Positions 51,603-60,287 of a stretch of 64,000 nt of DNA are shown piece by piece. The translations under genes and the position numbers were made by a program. This DNA is from JAVJSU01 sp040219275. Lineage in GTDB: Bacteria > Chloroflexota > Anaerolineae > Aggregatilineales > Phototrophicaceae. The notes under the pieces were generated by a model. It was not told the origin of the DNA, did not search any database, and saw only the letters and a program-made list of their open reading frames with translations. The stretch is taken from assembly GCA_040219275.1 (NCBI GenBank), contig JAVJSU010000095.1, positions 10,996-74,995 of the forward strand. The letters run 5' to 3'. The number at the start of each line of letters is the position of its first letter. The first letter of the stretch is position 1.

Positions 51603-54362
51603 ATGGTCGGCATAATCGGGCAATCCGTCGCGGATCGTTACCGCATCGAGCGTCTGCTGGGGCAGGGCGGCATGGGCATGATCTATGAAGCCGAAGACCG
51701 CCAGACGGGTACGATGGTCGCTATCAAAGTCATGCACGATCATCTCGCCCATCGCGCACAATTTCGGGATCGCTTCGTGCAAGAGGCGCAATCCGTCGCG
51801 GATCTCGACCATCCCAACATCGTCCGCGTGCTCGACCACAGTCCGGGCGCGGAACGGCTGTTTATCGTCATGGAATTGGTGTCCGGTGGCAGTCTGCGCG
51901 ATTATATCAACCACGTCCGCACACCCTTCGCACTCGCCGACGCGACCTACATCACCGCACAAATCGCCGAGGCGCTCCACTATGCCCATGAGCACAACGT
52001 CATCCACCGCGACGTAAAGCCGGAAAATATTTTGCTCCAACCGACTTCACGCTCGGCAGGCGGATTTCCCTATCACTGCATGTTGACCGATTTCGGCTTG
52101 GCAAAATTGACCGACAACATCGGCTACACGCTCACGGGCAGACCCTTCGGCACATTTCCCTATATGTCGCCGGAGCAATGCAAGGCGGAAACGGTAGACC
52201 GCAGAACCGATATTTATGCGCTTGGCATCGTGCTGTTTGAACTCACGACGGGCAAGCTCCCCTATGAGCCGCAAACCATCTTTGAGGCGTATAAGATGCA
52301 CGTCGAAGCGCCCTTGCCGGAACCCCATCACTTTCGTGGGGATATGCCCAACAGCCTGCAACAAATCATGCTGACCTGTCTCGCCAAAAAACGTGAAGCC
52401 CGTTATCAAACCGCGCTTGATCTTGCCCGCGATTTACGCAAAGTTTCGCTTGATCTACAGGGTGGCTATATCACCGAAGCCGGAGCAGGCGGAGCGTCTG
52501 CGCCACCACCACAAACGCTCCCGCCGTCGGCATCTTCATCGTCGATATTTCAGCGTCCACAACCACCCACCGCGTCTGTTCCGTCCGCACAACCAGTCCC
52601 ACCCGCGCAATCTGTCGCGTCGTTGCCATCTGCCCGACACTCCACCGTCCCGCCGTCTAGCCCGCCCTCATACGCTGATCTCTCTGCATCCGGCGTGCGC
52701 TCTGCCGCCAGACCCGTCCCGCAAGCTCTGCGCGTGGATAGCATCTACGTCAGCGATGGGGCGAATGGTGAGCATATTTTCCCGATTGAGCATGACCGTG
52801 TTCGCATCGGACGCGCTCCCAAAATGGACATTGTGCTCGGCGGGCGTTATGTCTCCCGTGAGCACGCCATCCTCGAACGCCGTTCCGATGGCTCATACTG
52901 GATTCGTGGCACGGGGTCGCTCAATCCCTGTTTGCTAGAAGGCAATCCAGTCGGCTCAGAACGCGCCAGCCACTGGCAATATGGGCAAACCGTCACCATC
53001 GGCGAAGCCACGCTGACGCTCACCAAAGCGATGGATGCCTTCGGCGATGCGGGCATGATGGACGAATTTCTGCCCCCGTTCGCCGGAGAAAATGGCTTTC
53101 AGGCGGAAGGGCAGACCATCCGCGTTGACCTGAAACCGCGCAATCAACTGGTCAGCCCCGGCGGAGAGACGGTTTTCACGGTGGTCATCGTCAACACGGG
53201 CAAAACCGCCGATCAAATTTCGCTACAGGTTCGCGGCATTCCCGCCGAATGGTCATATATCGAAGCCGAGATCATCAACATCTCCGCCGGTGCACAGGTA
53301 GAAACCGCCATTCGCTTCTCGCCCCCGCGGGATGCCAGCAGTCGTGCCAGCCGCCACACCTTCACCTTACGCGCCCATAGCCTCAAAAATCGGCTGGAAA
53401 TCTGCAAAATCGGTGGCATGTTGCACCTTGAGCCGTTTCAGAATTTCACCGTCACCATGCACCCCAAACGCCTGCAAAATGGCGGAATCATACGATTACG
53501 CATCCGCAATGAGGGCAATACCCGCGCAGATTTTCATGTGGATGGCATCGACACCGACGACGCGCTGACCTTCGTCGCCGATCCGCCCATCCTGACCGTC
53601 GAGCCGGGCGAAAGTGCCGAAGTTCGCGTGGATGTCGTCCCGAAGATGGACAAATTGGTGCACGGTGCGCGGGCGTTTAATTTCACGCTATCGGTGCGCT
53701 CCGCAGAAGGGGTCACCGAACGTTTAGAGGGTGAATTGGTCGCCGTCACCAATCTACTTTATCAGCAACAACGCCTCGAACAGCAACGGATCGCCGCCAT
53801 TCAAGCACCGATTGATTACGAACCGGGGTGGGGGGTGTGGAACAATCAAGCACCCGCGCAAGGCTATTACGAGCAGGACATGGGCTACGATCAAAATTAC
53901 AACGCTGGCTATGACGACTATTACGATCCCGCGCCCGCATCGATGCCTGTACAGTCCGACCCGAACGCCCGCGGACTCGGCTTAACGCTGTGGCTTGCCG
54001 CCTGTAGCCTGATCGAATTCATGCTCTTTTTCGTCGTGTTGATACAGGCGATCCGCATTTTTAGCGGGAACTTCGCCAATTTCGCCTCGCTGATTCTCTT
54101 TTGCCCTCTGCTGATTTTTTCACTGATCTTCACCATCCTTTACGGTATCACATTGATTCAAGCATGGCGCTGGCGTGAATGGGCGGTCTATACTTTGCTG
54201 ATTTTGTCGGCGGTTTTCGGCATCATCGTCGCGCAAAGCTGGGATTGGCAGGGGAGCATTACGCTGGACATCATCCTCACCGTGACCGCCATCCTGTTCG
54301 GCATCACTGTCAGCGCAGTCGGCTGGTTCCTCGTCCGTCCCAAACTGCATTTGTTTAGTTGA
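51603..54362 (+). CDS. Ser/Thr kinase-FHA polytopic membrane protein, eCIS-linked
   Basis: The product is 919 residues and directly follows the FHA-baseplate gene. The kinase (about 10-280) is intact: GQGGMG, Lys42, HRD 135-137, Lys139, Asn142, DFG 163-165, FPYMSPEQ. A Pro/Ser-rich linker precedes the FHA domain (about 380-475; RIGRAPKMD, SREH, but GSLNPC where GSTNG is usual), then two NEW3-type Ig-like sandwiches (500-720). The C-terminus has four transmembrane helices (about 790-912), unlike the single helix of the other three proteins. GAGGT lies 6 bases before ATG. It could phosphorylate the eCIS baseplate partner or the pseudokinases. Confidence 0.9.
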   Translation: MVGIIGQSVADRYRIERLLGQGGMGMIYEAEDRQTGTMVAIKVMHDHLAHRAQFRDRFVQEAQSVADLDHPNIVRVLDHSPGAERLFIVMELVSGGSLRDYINHVRTPFALADATYITAQIAEALHYAHEHNVIHRDVKPENILLQPTSRSAGGFPYHCMLTDFGLAKLTDNIGYTLTGRPFGTFPYMSPEQCKAETVDRRTDIYALGIVLFELTTGKLPYEPQTIFEAYKMHVEAPLPEPHHFRGDMPNSLQQIMLTCLAKKREARYQTALDLARDLRKVSLDLQGGYITEAGAGGASAPPPQTLPPSASSSSIFQRPQPPTASVPSAQPVPPAQSVASLPSARHSTVPPSSPPSYADLSASGVRSAARPVPQALRVDSIYVSDGANGEHIFPIEHDRVRIGRAPKMDIVLGGRYVSREHAILERRSDGSYWIRGTGSLNPCLLEGNPVGSERASHWQYGQTVTIGEATLTLTKAMDAFGDAGMMDEFLPPFAGENGFQAEGQTIRVDLKPRNQLVSPGGETVFTVVIVNTGKTADQISLQVRGIPAEWSYIEAEIINISAGAQVETAIRFSPPRDASSRASRHTFTLRAHSLKNRLEICKIGGMLHLEPFQNFTVTMHPKRLQNGGIIRLRIRNEGNTRADFHVDGIDTDDALTFVADPPILTVEPGESAEVRVDVVPKMDKLVHGARAFNFTLSVRSAEGVTERLEGELVAVTNLLYQQQRLEQQRIAAIQAPIDYEPGWGVWNNQAPAQGYYEQDMGYDQNYNAGYDDYYDPAPASMPVQSDPNARGLGLTLWLAACSLIEFMLFFVVLIQAIRIFSGNFANFASLILFCPLLIFSLIFTILYGITLIQAWRWREWAVYTLLILSAVFGIIVAQSWDWQGSITLDIILTVTAILFGITVSAVGWFLVRPKLHLFS

Positions 54363-54407
54363 CGAATGGTATACTGGGTGCAATAAGAATGTTGAGGGAC
54401 AATAATC

Positions 54408-55025
54408 ATGGCAATGGTACACCAGCAAGAACGCCCCGTGCGGATGAGCGAACTAGAATACCTTGAATTTGAATCACACAGCGACATTCGACACGAATTT
54501 GTGAACGGCAACGTCTACGCACTGGCTGGATCGGACTGGAAACACGCCATGATAACGCAGAGCACCAGTTCAGCCCTCTATACACAATTGCGCGGCAAAG
54601 GCTGTCGCGTGAGTTCTACAGATTTACGCCTCAAAGTCGACTCGAAAAAGGTCTCTTATCGTTACCCGGATGTCATGGTCATTTGTGATGATCCACAATT
54701 TGCCCCGAATCGCACGGATACAATCACCAACCCGACCTTGATCGTCGAAGTGTTGTCGCCGTCTACCGCCTTAGAAGATCGCAATGCAAAATGGGATGAA
54801 TACCGTGCATTAGCCAGCGTGCAAGACTACATGCTTGTTTCTGTCGATGAGGCAAAAGTCGAAGTTTTTTCACGTCAGCAATCCGGTAAGTGGCTCTACG
54901 AAGCGGTCAAAGGGGTAGATGCACAGATTGAATTACCGTCGTTAAATTGCACGCTTTCCCTCGCGGAAATATATGAACAAGTGCCGTTGGTAAATGATGA
55001 TACCCCTAACGAAACAGATCACTAA
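54408..55025 (+). CDS. Uma2-family (DUF820) restriction-endonuclease-like protein
   Basis: The product is 205 residues. The PD-(D/E)xK-like Uma2 core is clear: LEYLEFESHSDIRHEFVNGN, WKHAMITQSTSSALYTQLRG, YRYPDVMVICDDPQ, and NPTLIVEVLSPSTALEDRNA with its catalytic Glu region. These proteins are very abundant in Chloroflexota and cyanobacteria; their function is poorly known, possibly nuclease. GAGGGA precedes the start. It lies 45 bases after the kinase gene but looks unrelated to eCIS. Confidence 0.85.
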   Translation: MAMVHQQERPVRMSELEYLEFESHSDIRHEFVNGNVYALAGSDWKHAMITQSTSSALYTQLRGKGCRVSSTDLRLKVDSKKVSYRYPDVMVICDDPQFAPNRTDTITNPTLIVEVLSPSTALEDRNAKWDEYRALASVQDYMLVSVDEAKVEVFSRQQSGKWLYEAVKGVDAQIELPSLNCTLSLAEIYEQVPLVNDDTPNETDH

Positions 55026-55241
55026 TCACGGTTGGCAATTCCTTTTTCCGATACGATTGTCATTATCTCAACTATCGCCACACCATCATCATGATAGGAT
55101 TCCAGTAGAGGCAAATTTGCGCTGTTTTGAATACGCACGGTTAATCTGAACCCTCTCAGGAAAACCAGCGCGTGTCTTCATCAAAACTCCCCCAAACGAC
55201 ACCTTTCTTAGCTTCTTTTTTTGCACATCGGAGAACCTGTT

Positions 55242-56144
55242 ATGAAGAAAATACTGTTGATTATTGTCGTTTTAATGTTCGGCGCATTGTCTGCGTCCCT
55301 TGTTAGCGCACAGGATGAAGAAGAAGTCCCCGTCTCCTGTGATGCTGATACGCTCGTAGAAGCCGCAACCGTCCTGAGTGACGGCTTTACTGAATATCAA
55401 GAACTCATGGTCTTACCGGACGAACCCACCGCCTCTGATCTGTCAGTCGCCGTAGCCACAGCCGACGCTTACGCCTATGGTTTCTGGGAAGGTTTTTACG
55501 AAGCCCTTGAAGAAGACGGCGCTTGTGTTGAGGTCTGGTGGTTGGGCTATACCAGTGGACTCATCCTCGACGAAGCCCTCATCGTCACCCAGCTTTCCGC
55601 GCTTGCCGTCCATGAAGCAGAAGCCGGTAACGCCGACCTTGCAGACAGCCTGCTCACACTAGCGACAGAACGCTCAGAAACCTTGAATGTCGGCGTAGAA
55701 TCAGTTCAGGCAACCTTAGCCGCTGTGATCGACGGCGAAGAACTGAACCTCGAACTCGTCGAATGTACCGAAGATGAAATGACCGAAACATGGGACGGAT
55801 TGACCACCATCACCGATGCCTATGCGGAACTTGGCGGCATGGTTGAAGAGGCTTCCGGCACAGATTTATCGGCGCTGGTTGTCGGCTACGCGACCCTTTC
55901 CGGCGGCTATTGGAGCGAAGTCTATCCGCTCGTTCCCGCCTGCTATGAAGCCAATGATGTCGCCTTCACCGTCGGCTTGATCCTCGACGAAAGCGTGATC
56001 GTCGCCGCTAATTTACGCCTCGCCGAGATCGAATCCGAAATGGGTAACGACGACCTCGCGCAGGCATTGGCAGAAAGCGGAGCCACCCGCGCAGAAGAAC
56101 TTACCGCCGCCATCGAAGAATACTTCGGCGAAGAAGAAGAATAA
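55242..56144 (+). CDS. Secreted internally duplicated helical protein
   Basis: The product is 300 residues from ATG 55242, preceded by GGAG at 8 bases. A signal peptide (1-23, SASLVSAQ end) is followed by two homologous all-helical halves. Shared points are the cysteine at each half's start, AVATADAYAYGFWEGFYEAL against ALVVGYATLSGGYWSEVYPL, and GLILDEALIVTQLSALAVHE against GLILDESVIVAANLRLAEIE. The half of about 135 residues repeats once. The product is strongly acidic. No catalytic motif is visible; a strong terminator follows. Confidence 0.7.
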   Translation: MKKILLIIVVLMFGALSASLVSAQDEEEVPVSCDADTLVEAATVLSDGFTEYQELMVLPDEPTASDLSVAVATADAYAYGFWEGFYEALEEDGACVEVWWLGYTSGLILDEALIVTQLSALAVHEAEAGNADLADSLLTLATERSETLNVGVESVQATLAAVIDGEELNLELVECTEDEMTETWDGLTTITDAYAELGGMVEEASGTDLSALVVGYATLSGGYWSEVYPLVPACYEANDVAFTVGLILDESVIVAANLRLAEIESEMGNDDLAQALAESGATRAEELTAAIEEYFGEEEE

Positions 56145-56167
56145 CCAGCAATAAAAATTGTCACACT

Positions 56168-56201
56168 AAATCGCAGGTCAACTCACCGACCTGCGATTTT
56201 T
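56168..56201 (+). terminator. Strong intrinsic terminator
   Basis: AAATCGCAGGTC and GACCTGCGATTT form a twelve-base stem with an eight-base loop, followed by TT, 23 bases after the stop of the secreted-protein gene. Confidence 0.85.
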
Positions 56202-56243
56202 GATTCTTGCCCAACCGTCACTTTTTCGCATCAACGTTTGTGC

Positions 56244-56660
56244 TTACTTAGCGAAGGGATCGACATAGAAATTCCATGCAAGTATGGTCGTTATCGGTTC
56301 AGTCGCGCCAAATTGATACAAACAAACGTAGTTGCCGAGGTTCTCATGCGGAGAGTTCTGTTTTTCAACGATGTGATTGTAAAAACGCACGGCTTCATCA
56401 TAGGGTCTCACAAAAAGTGACGCGTCGAGCCACGTCATTGACCCAGAAAAATGAATCACCGATCCGAATAATAATTCATGTCTCGTCGAAGTTTCGGGAT
56501 GATAAACATCGACCCGTAGTATGGATTGTCCCATAGAATAGCTCGCAACCTGACAGACAAAGGCTTCAGGATGCCCTAGCTGATTTCGAAATGTATCGAC
56601 AGCCGGAACAAAATGTCGCTCCACCACCTCTTTATCAAGCTCGTTGCCAGTCCAAGTCAT
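56244..56660 (-). CDS. Hypothetical protein of a coupled pair
   Basis: The product is 138 residues, soluble, with a helix-strand mix (VVERHFVPAVDTFRNQLG, YSMGQSILRVDVYHPETST). The start ATG 56660 lies 3 bases after the stop of the next gene on the minus strand, so translation of the two is coupled. Size and pairing resemble immunity or toxin-neutralising gene pairs, but no family is recognised. Confidence 0.6.
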   Translation of the reverse strand: MTWTGNELDKEVVERHFVPAVDTFRNQLGHPEAFVCQVASYSMGQSILRVDVYHPETSTRHELLFGSVIHFSGSMTWLDASLFVRPYDEAVRFYNHIVEKQNSPHENLGNYVCLYQFGATEPITTILAWNFYVDPFAK

Positions 56661-56663
56661 TGT

Positions 56664-57191
56664 TCAGTCATCCCTTTTGATCGGTGGATTGATCCTATAT
56701 TTCCCCAACGGACCAACTTGTATCATCGACTTACCTGGCATGAACAGCCCCCAATACGGCAACTCGAACAACTCACCGTCATCCATCGTTGTAATTTCGT
56801 CATCCTCACCTGTTGGGATGACCACAAATGCTGTGCTATCCGTCATGATAATCGACACGCCGTGGGTCGTTTCGTCCAAAATAGCCTTGCTAATCACCTT
56901 ATCCAACAGCGCCGTCAAGTGTTCATGAACCTGTGCTTTATACCGATAGAAATGGTCGTCAAGATCACGCGTGTCAAACACCGACCCATCGGCTTTCGTA
57001 AGCGTAAAATGGGTCGCATCAACATTGAACCACCACTCGCCGATTTCTTTTCCGCTAAACATCACCTTTTCGCCGAAATCAAAGTGCAACGTCCCGCCGT
57101 ATCCCCACGAGATATTCCAGCACTTTAGCCCTTCAAGACGCAAAAGGGTCGCTTTAGTTTCAGCAACAATTTGAAGCTTATTAGAGACCAT
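56664..57191 (-). CDS. Hypothetical protein of a coupled pair
   Basis: The product is 175 residues from ATG 57191, chosen because GGGAG lies 9 bases upstream and similarity to soluble proteins begins there; the longer upstream frame runs through low-complexity repeat sequence. It has a beta-rich first half (LHFDFGEKVMFSGKEIGEWW) and helical second part. The family is unknown. It overlaps no other gene; its product partner is at 56244. Confidence 0.6.
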   Translation of the reverse strand: MVSNKLQIVAETKATLLRLEGLKCWNISWGYGGTLHFDFGEKVMFSGKEIGEWWFNVDATHFTLTKADGSVFDTRDLDDHFYRYKAQVHEHLTALLDKVISKAILDETTHGVSIIMTDSTAFVVIPTGEDDEITTMDDGELFELPYWGLFMPGKSMIQVGPLGKYRINPPIKRDD

Positions 57192-57239
57192 TCTTTGTAC
57201 TCCCAACAACAAAAAAGGACAACCCACACGGATCGTCCC

Positions 57240-57410
57240 AATCATACACCAACTGAAAACTGAAAACTGAAAACTGATTACTATAACCTGAATTCTGTTT
57301 AAGGTGAACATCTGCGAAAAAGAGCTTTTAGCCGTTAGCTTTTGGCTTTTAGTTTGAAAAAACACCGCTTTTTGCTAAAAGCTAAGAGCCAACAGCTATG
57401 ATACTCATGG
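57240..57410. repeat. Low-complexity short repeats
   Basis: ACTGAAAACTGAAAACTGA runs (57255-57275) and TTAGCTTTTGGCTTTTAG-type words (57332-57400) with an inverted AGCTAAGAGCC counterpart. The same word types appear at 37440-37475 and 47330-47440. No gene is visible. Confidence 0.7.
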
Positions 57411-57468
57411 TCTTTTACCAAAAAATGGCTGTCAATCACGAGGGTTTGCTTATCCAGAACTGACGTTA

Positions 57469-58413
57469 CTATAAACTGTAAACTCTCTCAAAATGCGCGA
57501 TGGTCTGTGCAATGCCCTCAGCCAGCGGAGTCTCGTAGACCGTCGGGACAGCCGCCCGCAACGCCGAATCATCAAACACTTCGGGGAAGGGCAGGATCGT
57601 CTCGGTGCGGGTGATTTCCGCATCCGGCTTCACAGCTTTGATGAGCGCAATCACTTCATCAATTGTGACAGGCGGCGTACCGAGATTAAACACATGCGCC
57701 CCGTCCATCGGGATCGTCGCCGCGTCGATAAATTGCAACGCCACATCCGACGCAAGCTGAAATTGCATCAACCCGCCAAAGTTGATCTGTGACGGCTCAC
57801 CCTTCGCCGCCGCCAGCATCGACTTGGTCGGGTCGCTCGTCAAGCCTTGATCGCGCCCGATACCATACACCGTATATGGACGCAAAGCCATACTGCTCAG
57901 TTGATGATCCTGCCAGTAGACTTTCGCCGTGCCTTCGTTGGCGACCTTATACACGCCGTAAAGTGTCCCCGGCAGGTGGGGCGCATCGTGGGCAATCGGA
58001 CCCGGTGGATAGGCACTCGCCGCGCCATAGACCGCAATCGACGACGCATACGCCAGATGTTTCAAGCCTGCCTGTTTCGCCGCTTCGAAGATATTGACCG
58101 TCCCCGTCACATTGACCTTCGCCCCCATCACCGGATTGGCACGGCAAAACGGCACCTGCAACGCCGCCAGATGCACAATATGGGTGATGTTTTCGTCGGT
58201 AATCGTTCCCGCCACCTGATCGTAATTGGTCAGGTCGCCCTTAATGAACGTGATCGCCGTTTGTTCTTCCGGCGTGAGCAATAAATCCAGCCGACTGCGA
58301 TCCTCGCTCAGGTCAAAACTGACCGCACGTTCGCCATTTTTCACGAGATGATACAGCGTCCACGCGCCAATGCACCCCATCGAACCGGTTATAAGATACG
58401 TTTTCTCTGACAT
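57469..58413 (-). CDS. NAD-dependent epimerase/dehydratase (SDR-extended)
   Basis: The product is 314 residues. The N-terminal Rossmann motif is TYLITGSMGCIGAW, and the active-site pair YGVYKVANE supplies Tyr and Lys of the extended SDR family. The rest of the sequence (ALRPYTVYGIGRDQGLTSDP) resembles sugar-nucleotide or uronate/aldose dehydrogenases rather than pure epimerases. Together with the lactonase, dehydratase and FAH genes upstream on the same strand, a role as the sugar dehydrogenase of an oxidative pentose or uronate route is plausible. Confidence 0.85.
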   Translation of the reverse strand: MSEKTYLITGSMGCIGAWTLYHLVKNGERAVSFDLSEDRSRLDLLLTPEEQTAITFIKGDLTNYDQVAGTITDENITHIVHLAALQVPFCRANPVMGAKVNVTGTVNIFEAAKQAGLKHLAYASSIAVYGAASAYPPGPIAHDAPHLPGTLYGVYKVANEGTAKVYWQDHQLSSMALRPYTVYGIGRDQGLTSDPTKSMLAAAKGEPSQINFGGLMQFQLASDVALQFIDAATIPMDGAHVFNLGTPPVTIDEVIALIKAVKPDAEITRTETILPFPEVFDDSALRAAVPTVYETPLAEGIAQTIAHFERVYSL

Positions 58414-58456
58414 ACAATGTCCTCATTGATAACGATAATTTTTGTGGCAACGCTTC

Positions 58457-58481
58457 GTAGGGGCGACCTGCTAGGTCGCCC
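58457..58481. repeat. GTAGGGGCGACCTG...CAGGTCGCCC-type hairpin
   Basis: GTAGGGGCGACCTGCTAGGT with a matching AGGTCGCCCT arm; the uninterrupted form of the site in which the palindrome-cluster elements E and F lie. Confidence 0.65.
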
Positions 58482-58532
58482 TATTTTCTCTTTGCGCCTC
58501 ATTGTCTTTGCGTTATGCTTTTGATATGCGCT

Positions 58533-59381
58533 TTATTCCGCCACAAACCGATTGGTCAACTTGCCCAGCCCTTCGATCTCACAGGTCGCTTCGTCGCCGG
58601 GTTGCAACCACACCTGCGGATTCATGCCTAGCACAACGCCTTCCGGTGTGCCGGTGGAGATAATATCGCCCGCTTTAAGCGTCATGTATTGGCTGGCATA
58701 GCTAATCACCTGCGCCACGCTGAAAATCATATCGCTCGTGTTGGAATTCTGCCGGCGTTCACCGTTCACCCAGCACGACAGCCCCAGATTTTGCGGATCA
58801 GCCACCTCGTCGGCGGTGACGATATACGGACCCATCGGCATGAATTTATCCATCGTCTTGCCCAGCAACCATTGGCTGGTACGCATCTGCAAATCGCGCA
58901 CACTCAGATCATCAATCGTGCAGTAGCCGAACACATAATCCAGCGCATCTTCCTCGCTGACATAACGCGCCGTCTTGCCGATAATCACACCCAGTTCGAC
59001 CTCGTAATCATATTTTTCCGCGTTGGTCGGCAGGGGGATGTCCTCACCATGAGAAGCCAGCGTGTTGTTAAATTTGGAAAACAGCACGGGCGAAGTTGGG
59101 ATGTCCGCGCCGGATTCCTTCGCATGGCGAGCATAATTCAGCCCGACGCACAAAATTTTCTCTGGATTGAGCACGCACGGCGCATAATTGATGTCCGCTT
59201 CGTCTATCAGGTCGTCCGTGTGGCTGAGGGCAGGGGTCAGCGCATCTTTGCCCGCTTCCATGACCGCCTCAAGCGTTGTCGGCAAGCCATCCATGCCCGT
59301 TAGATCAATCACGCCGTCGGCAGTCTGAATGCCCAACCGCACCGCCGGATCATTGTTGAGGGTAAAGTGTAGTAATTTCAT
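58533..59381 (-). CDS. Fumarylacetoacetate-hydrolase-family protein
   Basis: The product is 282 residues. The FAH fold is clear from about residue 75: ILCVGLNYARHAKESG, SPVLFSKFNNTLASHGEDIP, KYDYEVELGVIIGKTAR (metal Glu), YCTIDDLSVRDLQMRTSQWL, and GDIISTGTPEGVVLG. Family members hydrolyse or dehydrate beta-diketo and 2-keto-3-deoxy sugar acids. Context (pentonate dehydratase, lactonase) suggests 2-keto-3-deoxy-pentonate dehydratase or a related hydrolase. Confidence 0.85.
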   Translation of the reverse strand: MKLLHFTLNNDPAVRLGIQTADGVIDLTGMDGLPTTLEAVMEAGKDALTPALSHTDDLIDEADINYAPCVLNPEKILCVGLNYARHAKESGADIPTSPVLFSKFNNTLASHGEDIPLPTNAEKYDYEVELGVIIGKTARYVSEEDALDYVFGYCTIDDLSVRDLQMRTSQWLLGKTMDKFMPMGPYIVTADEVADPQNLGLSCWVNGERRQNSNTSDMIFSVAQVISYASQYMTLKAGDIISTGTPEGVVLGMNPQVWLQPGDEATCEIEGLGKLTNRFVAE

Positions 59382-59425
59382 CGAATCTCCATAGAGTGTT
59401 AAAGAAAAAAGGGTTTAACTGCTCT

Positions 59426-59607
59426 GTTGCAAAGTGCCGCCAATGGCTGAAACCCATTGGCTATGCTGATGTAAAACCCTGCTAAAGCAGGCTATTCTTC
59501 TCGTACATTCGTGAAAACAGCCCACTTCAGTGGGGTTTCGAAAATCTTTCTAGCATTGGGGTTTCAGCCCAATGCGGTTTTGTCGAGCTACTTTATAACC
59601 TTACAAC
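59426..59607 (-). repeat. Palindrome-cluster repeat family, copy E, with GTTGCAA/TTACAAC ends
   Basis: This is the reversed form of copy C: GTTGCAAAGTGCCGCCAATG at the left, the four hairpins, then CCCAATGCGGTTTTGTCGAG and TTACAAC at the right. It is the longest copy and shows the terminal inverted repeat. The gap 59382-59804 has only this and low-complexity words. Confidence 0.85.
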
Positions 59608-59804
59608 TGAGCAGTTTTTAGCTAAAAATATCCACACCCGATCAAAAAAATCAGACCTCCCCCTCAGCCTAGTTTTGGAGTGGGGTGAGGTTTTATGATC
59701 TTCCTCTGCGTTTCTTTGCGCGCTCTGCGTCCCTGCGTTTTGCTTTTTAGCGATTACAACCGTCAAATTAGCTTCTACACTAACAACTAATCACTAAAAA
59801 CTAA

Positions 59805-60287
59805 CTACTTCGGACTATAGCAAAACACATTGTCACCAAACGGAACAACTGTATAGTCCTCCGTCCATGCGTCGCCTAAGGTTCGACCTTCGACACTATA
59901 GACATACCCGCCCGCGCCCCGCCGACCTTCCAGAAATCCCGACTCGACGGAGACATAAAATCCGACAAACTCCGGCGGATCGTCCGTAAATTCCGGCACG
60001 ACGACATATTCGCGTTGGGGAACGCCTACCGTAAAGCGTGGCTCAACACTCGCATCATCGAATTTTTCGTCCGTGAAATAGTCAATCCACGCGTCATCAT
60101 TCGCCATGATCGCTTGCACCACCGGATCGTTTAGCTCACAGAAGAGCACTTCCGGATTGCGTTTCGCCGAGGTGAACACCACCGCCATGATAAACGCCAG
60201 CGCACACGCCAGAATAGCGCCCAAAATTCCCCCAAAAAAGAGGATGAGCCATGTCCTTCGTGATAATTGTGACGGGTCTTTTTTCAT
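59805..60287 (-). CDS. Membrane-anchored protein, unknown
   Basis: The product is 160 residues with one transmembrane helix (about 11-38, after a basic start) and an extracytoplasmic, Asp/Glu-rich domain ending FCYSPK. The start overlaps the stop of the lactonase gene by four bases, so the two are translated together. Its role in the sugar-acid cluster is unknown. Confidence 0.65.
   Translation of the reverse strand: MKKDPSQLSRRTWLILFFGGILGAILACALAFIMAVVFTSAKRNPEVLFCELNDPVVQAIMANDDAWIDYFTDEKFDDASVEPRFTVGVPQREYVVVPEFTDDPPEFVGFYVSVESGFLEGRRGAGGYVYSVEGRTLGDAWTEDYTVVPFGDNVFCYSPK

Noticed and set aside
55022..55169. Minus-strand open frame ending VEIMTIVSEKGIANRD
   Set aside because: Protein-like composition, but only about 48 codons and no usable start; possible gene tail convergent with the Uma2-type gene, not callable.
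56664..57365. Longer start of the 56664 gene at 57365
   Set aside because: The extra 58 codons translate low-complexity ACTGAAAA and TTTGGCTTT repeats; ATG 57191 has a ribosome binding site.
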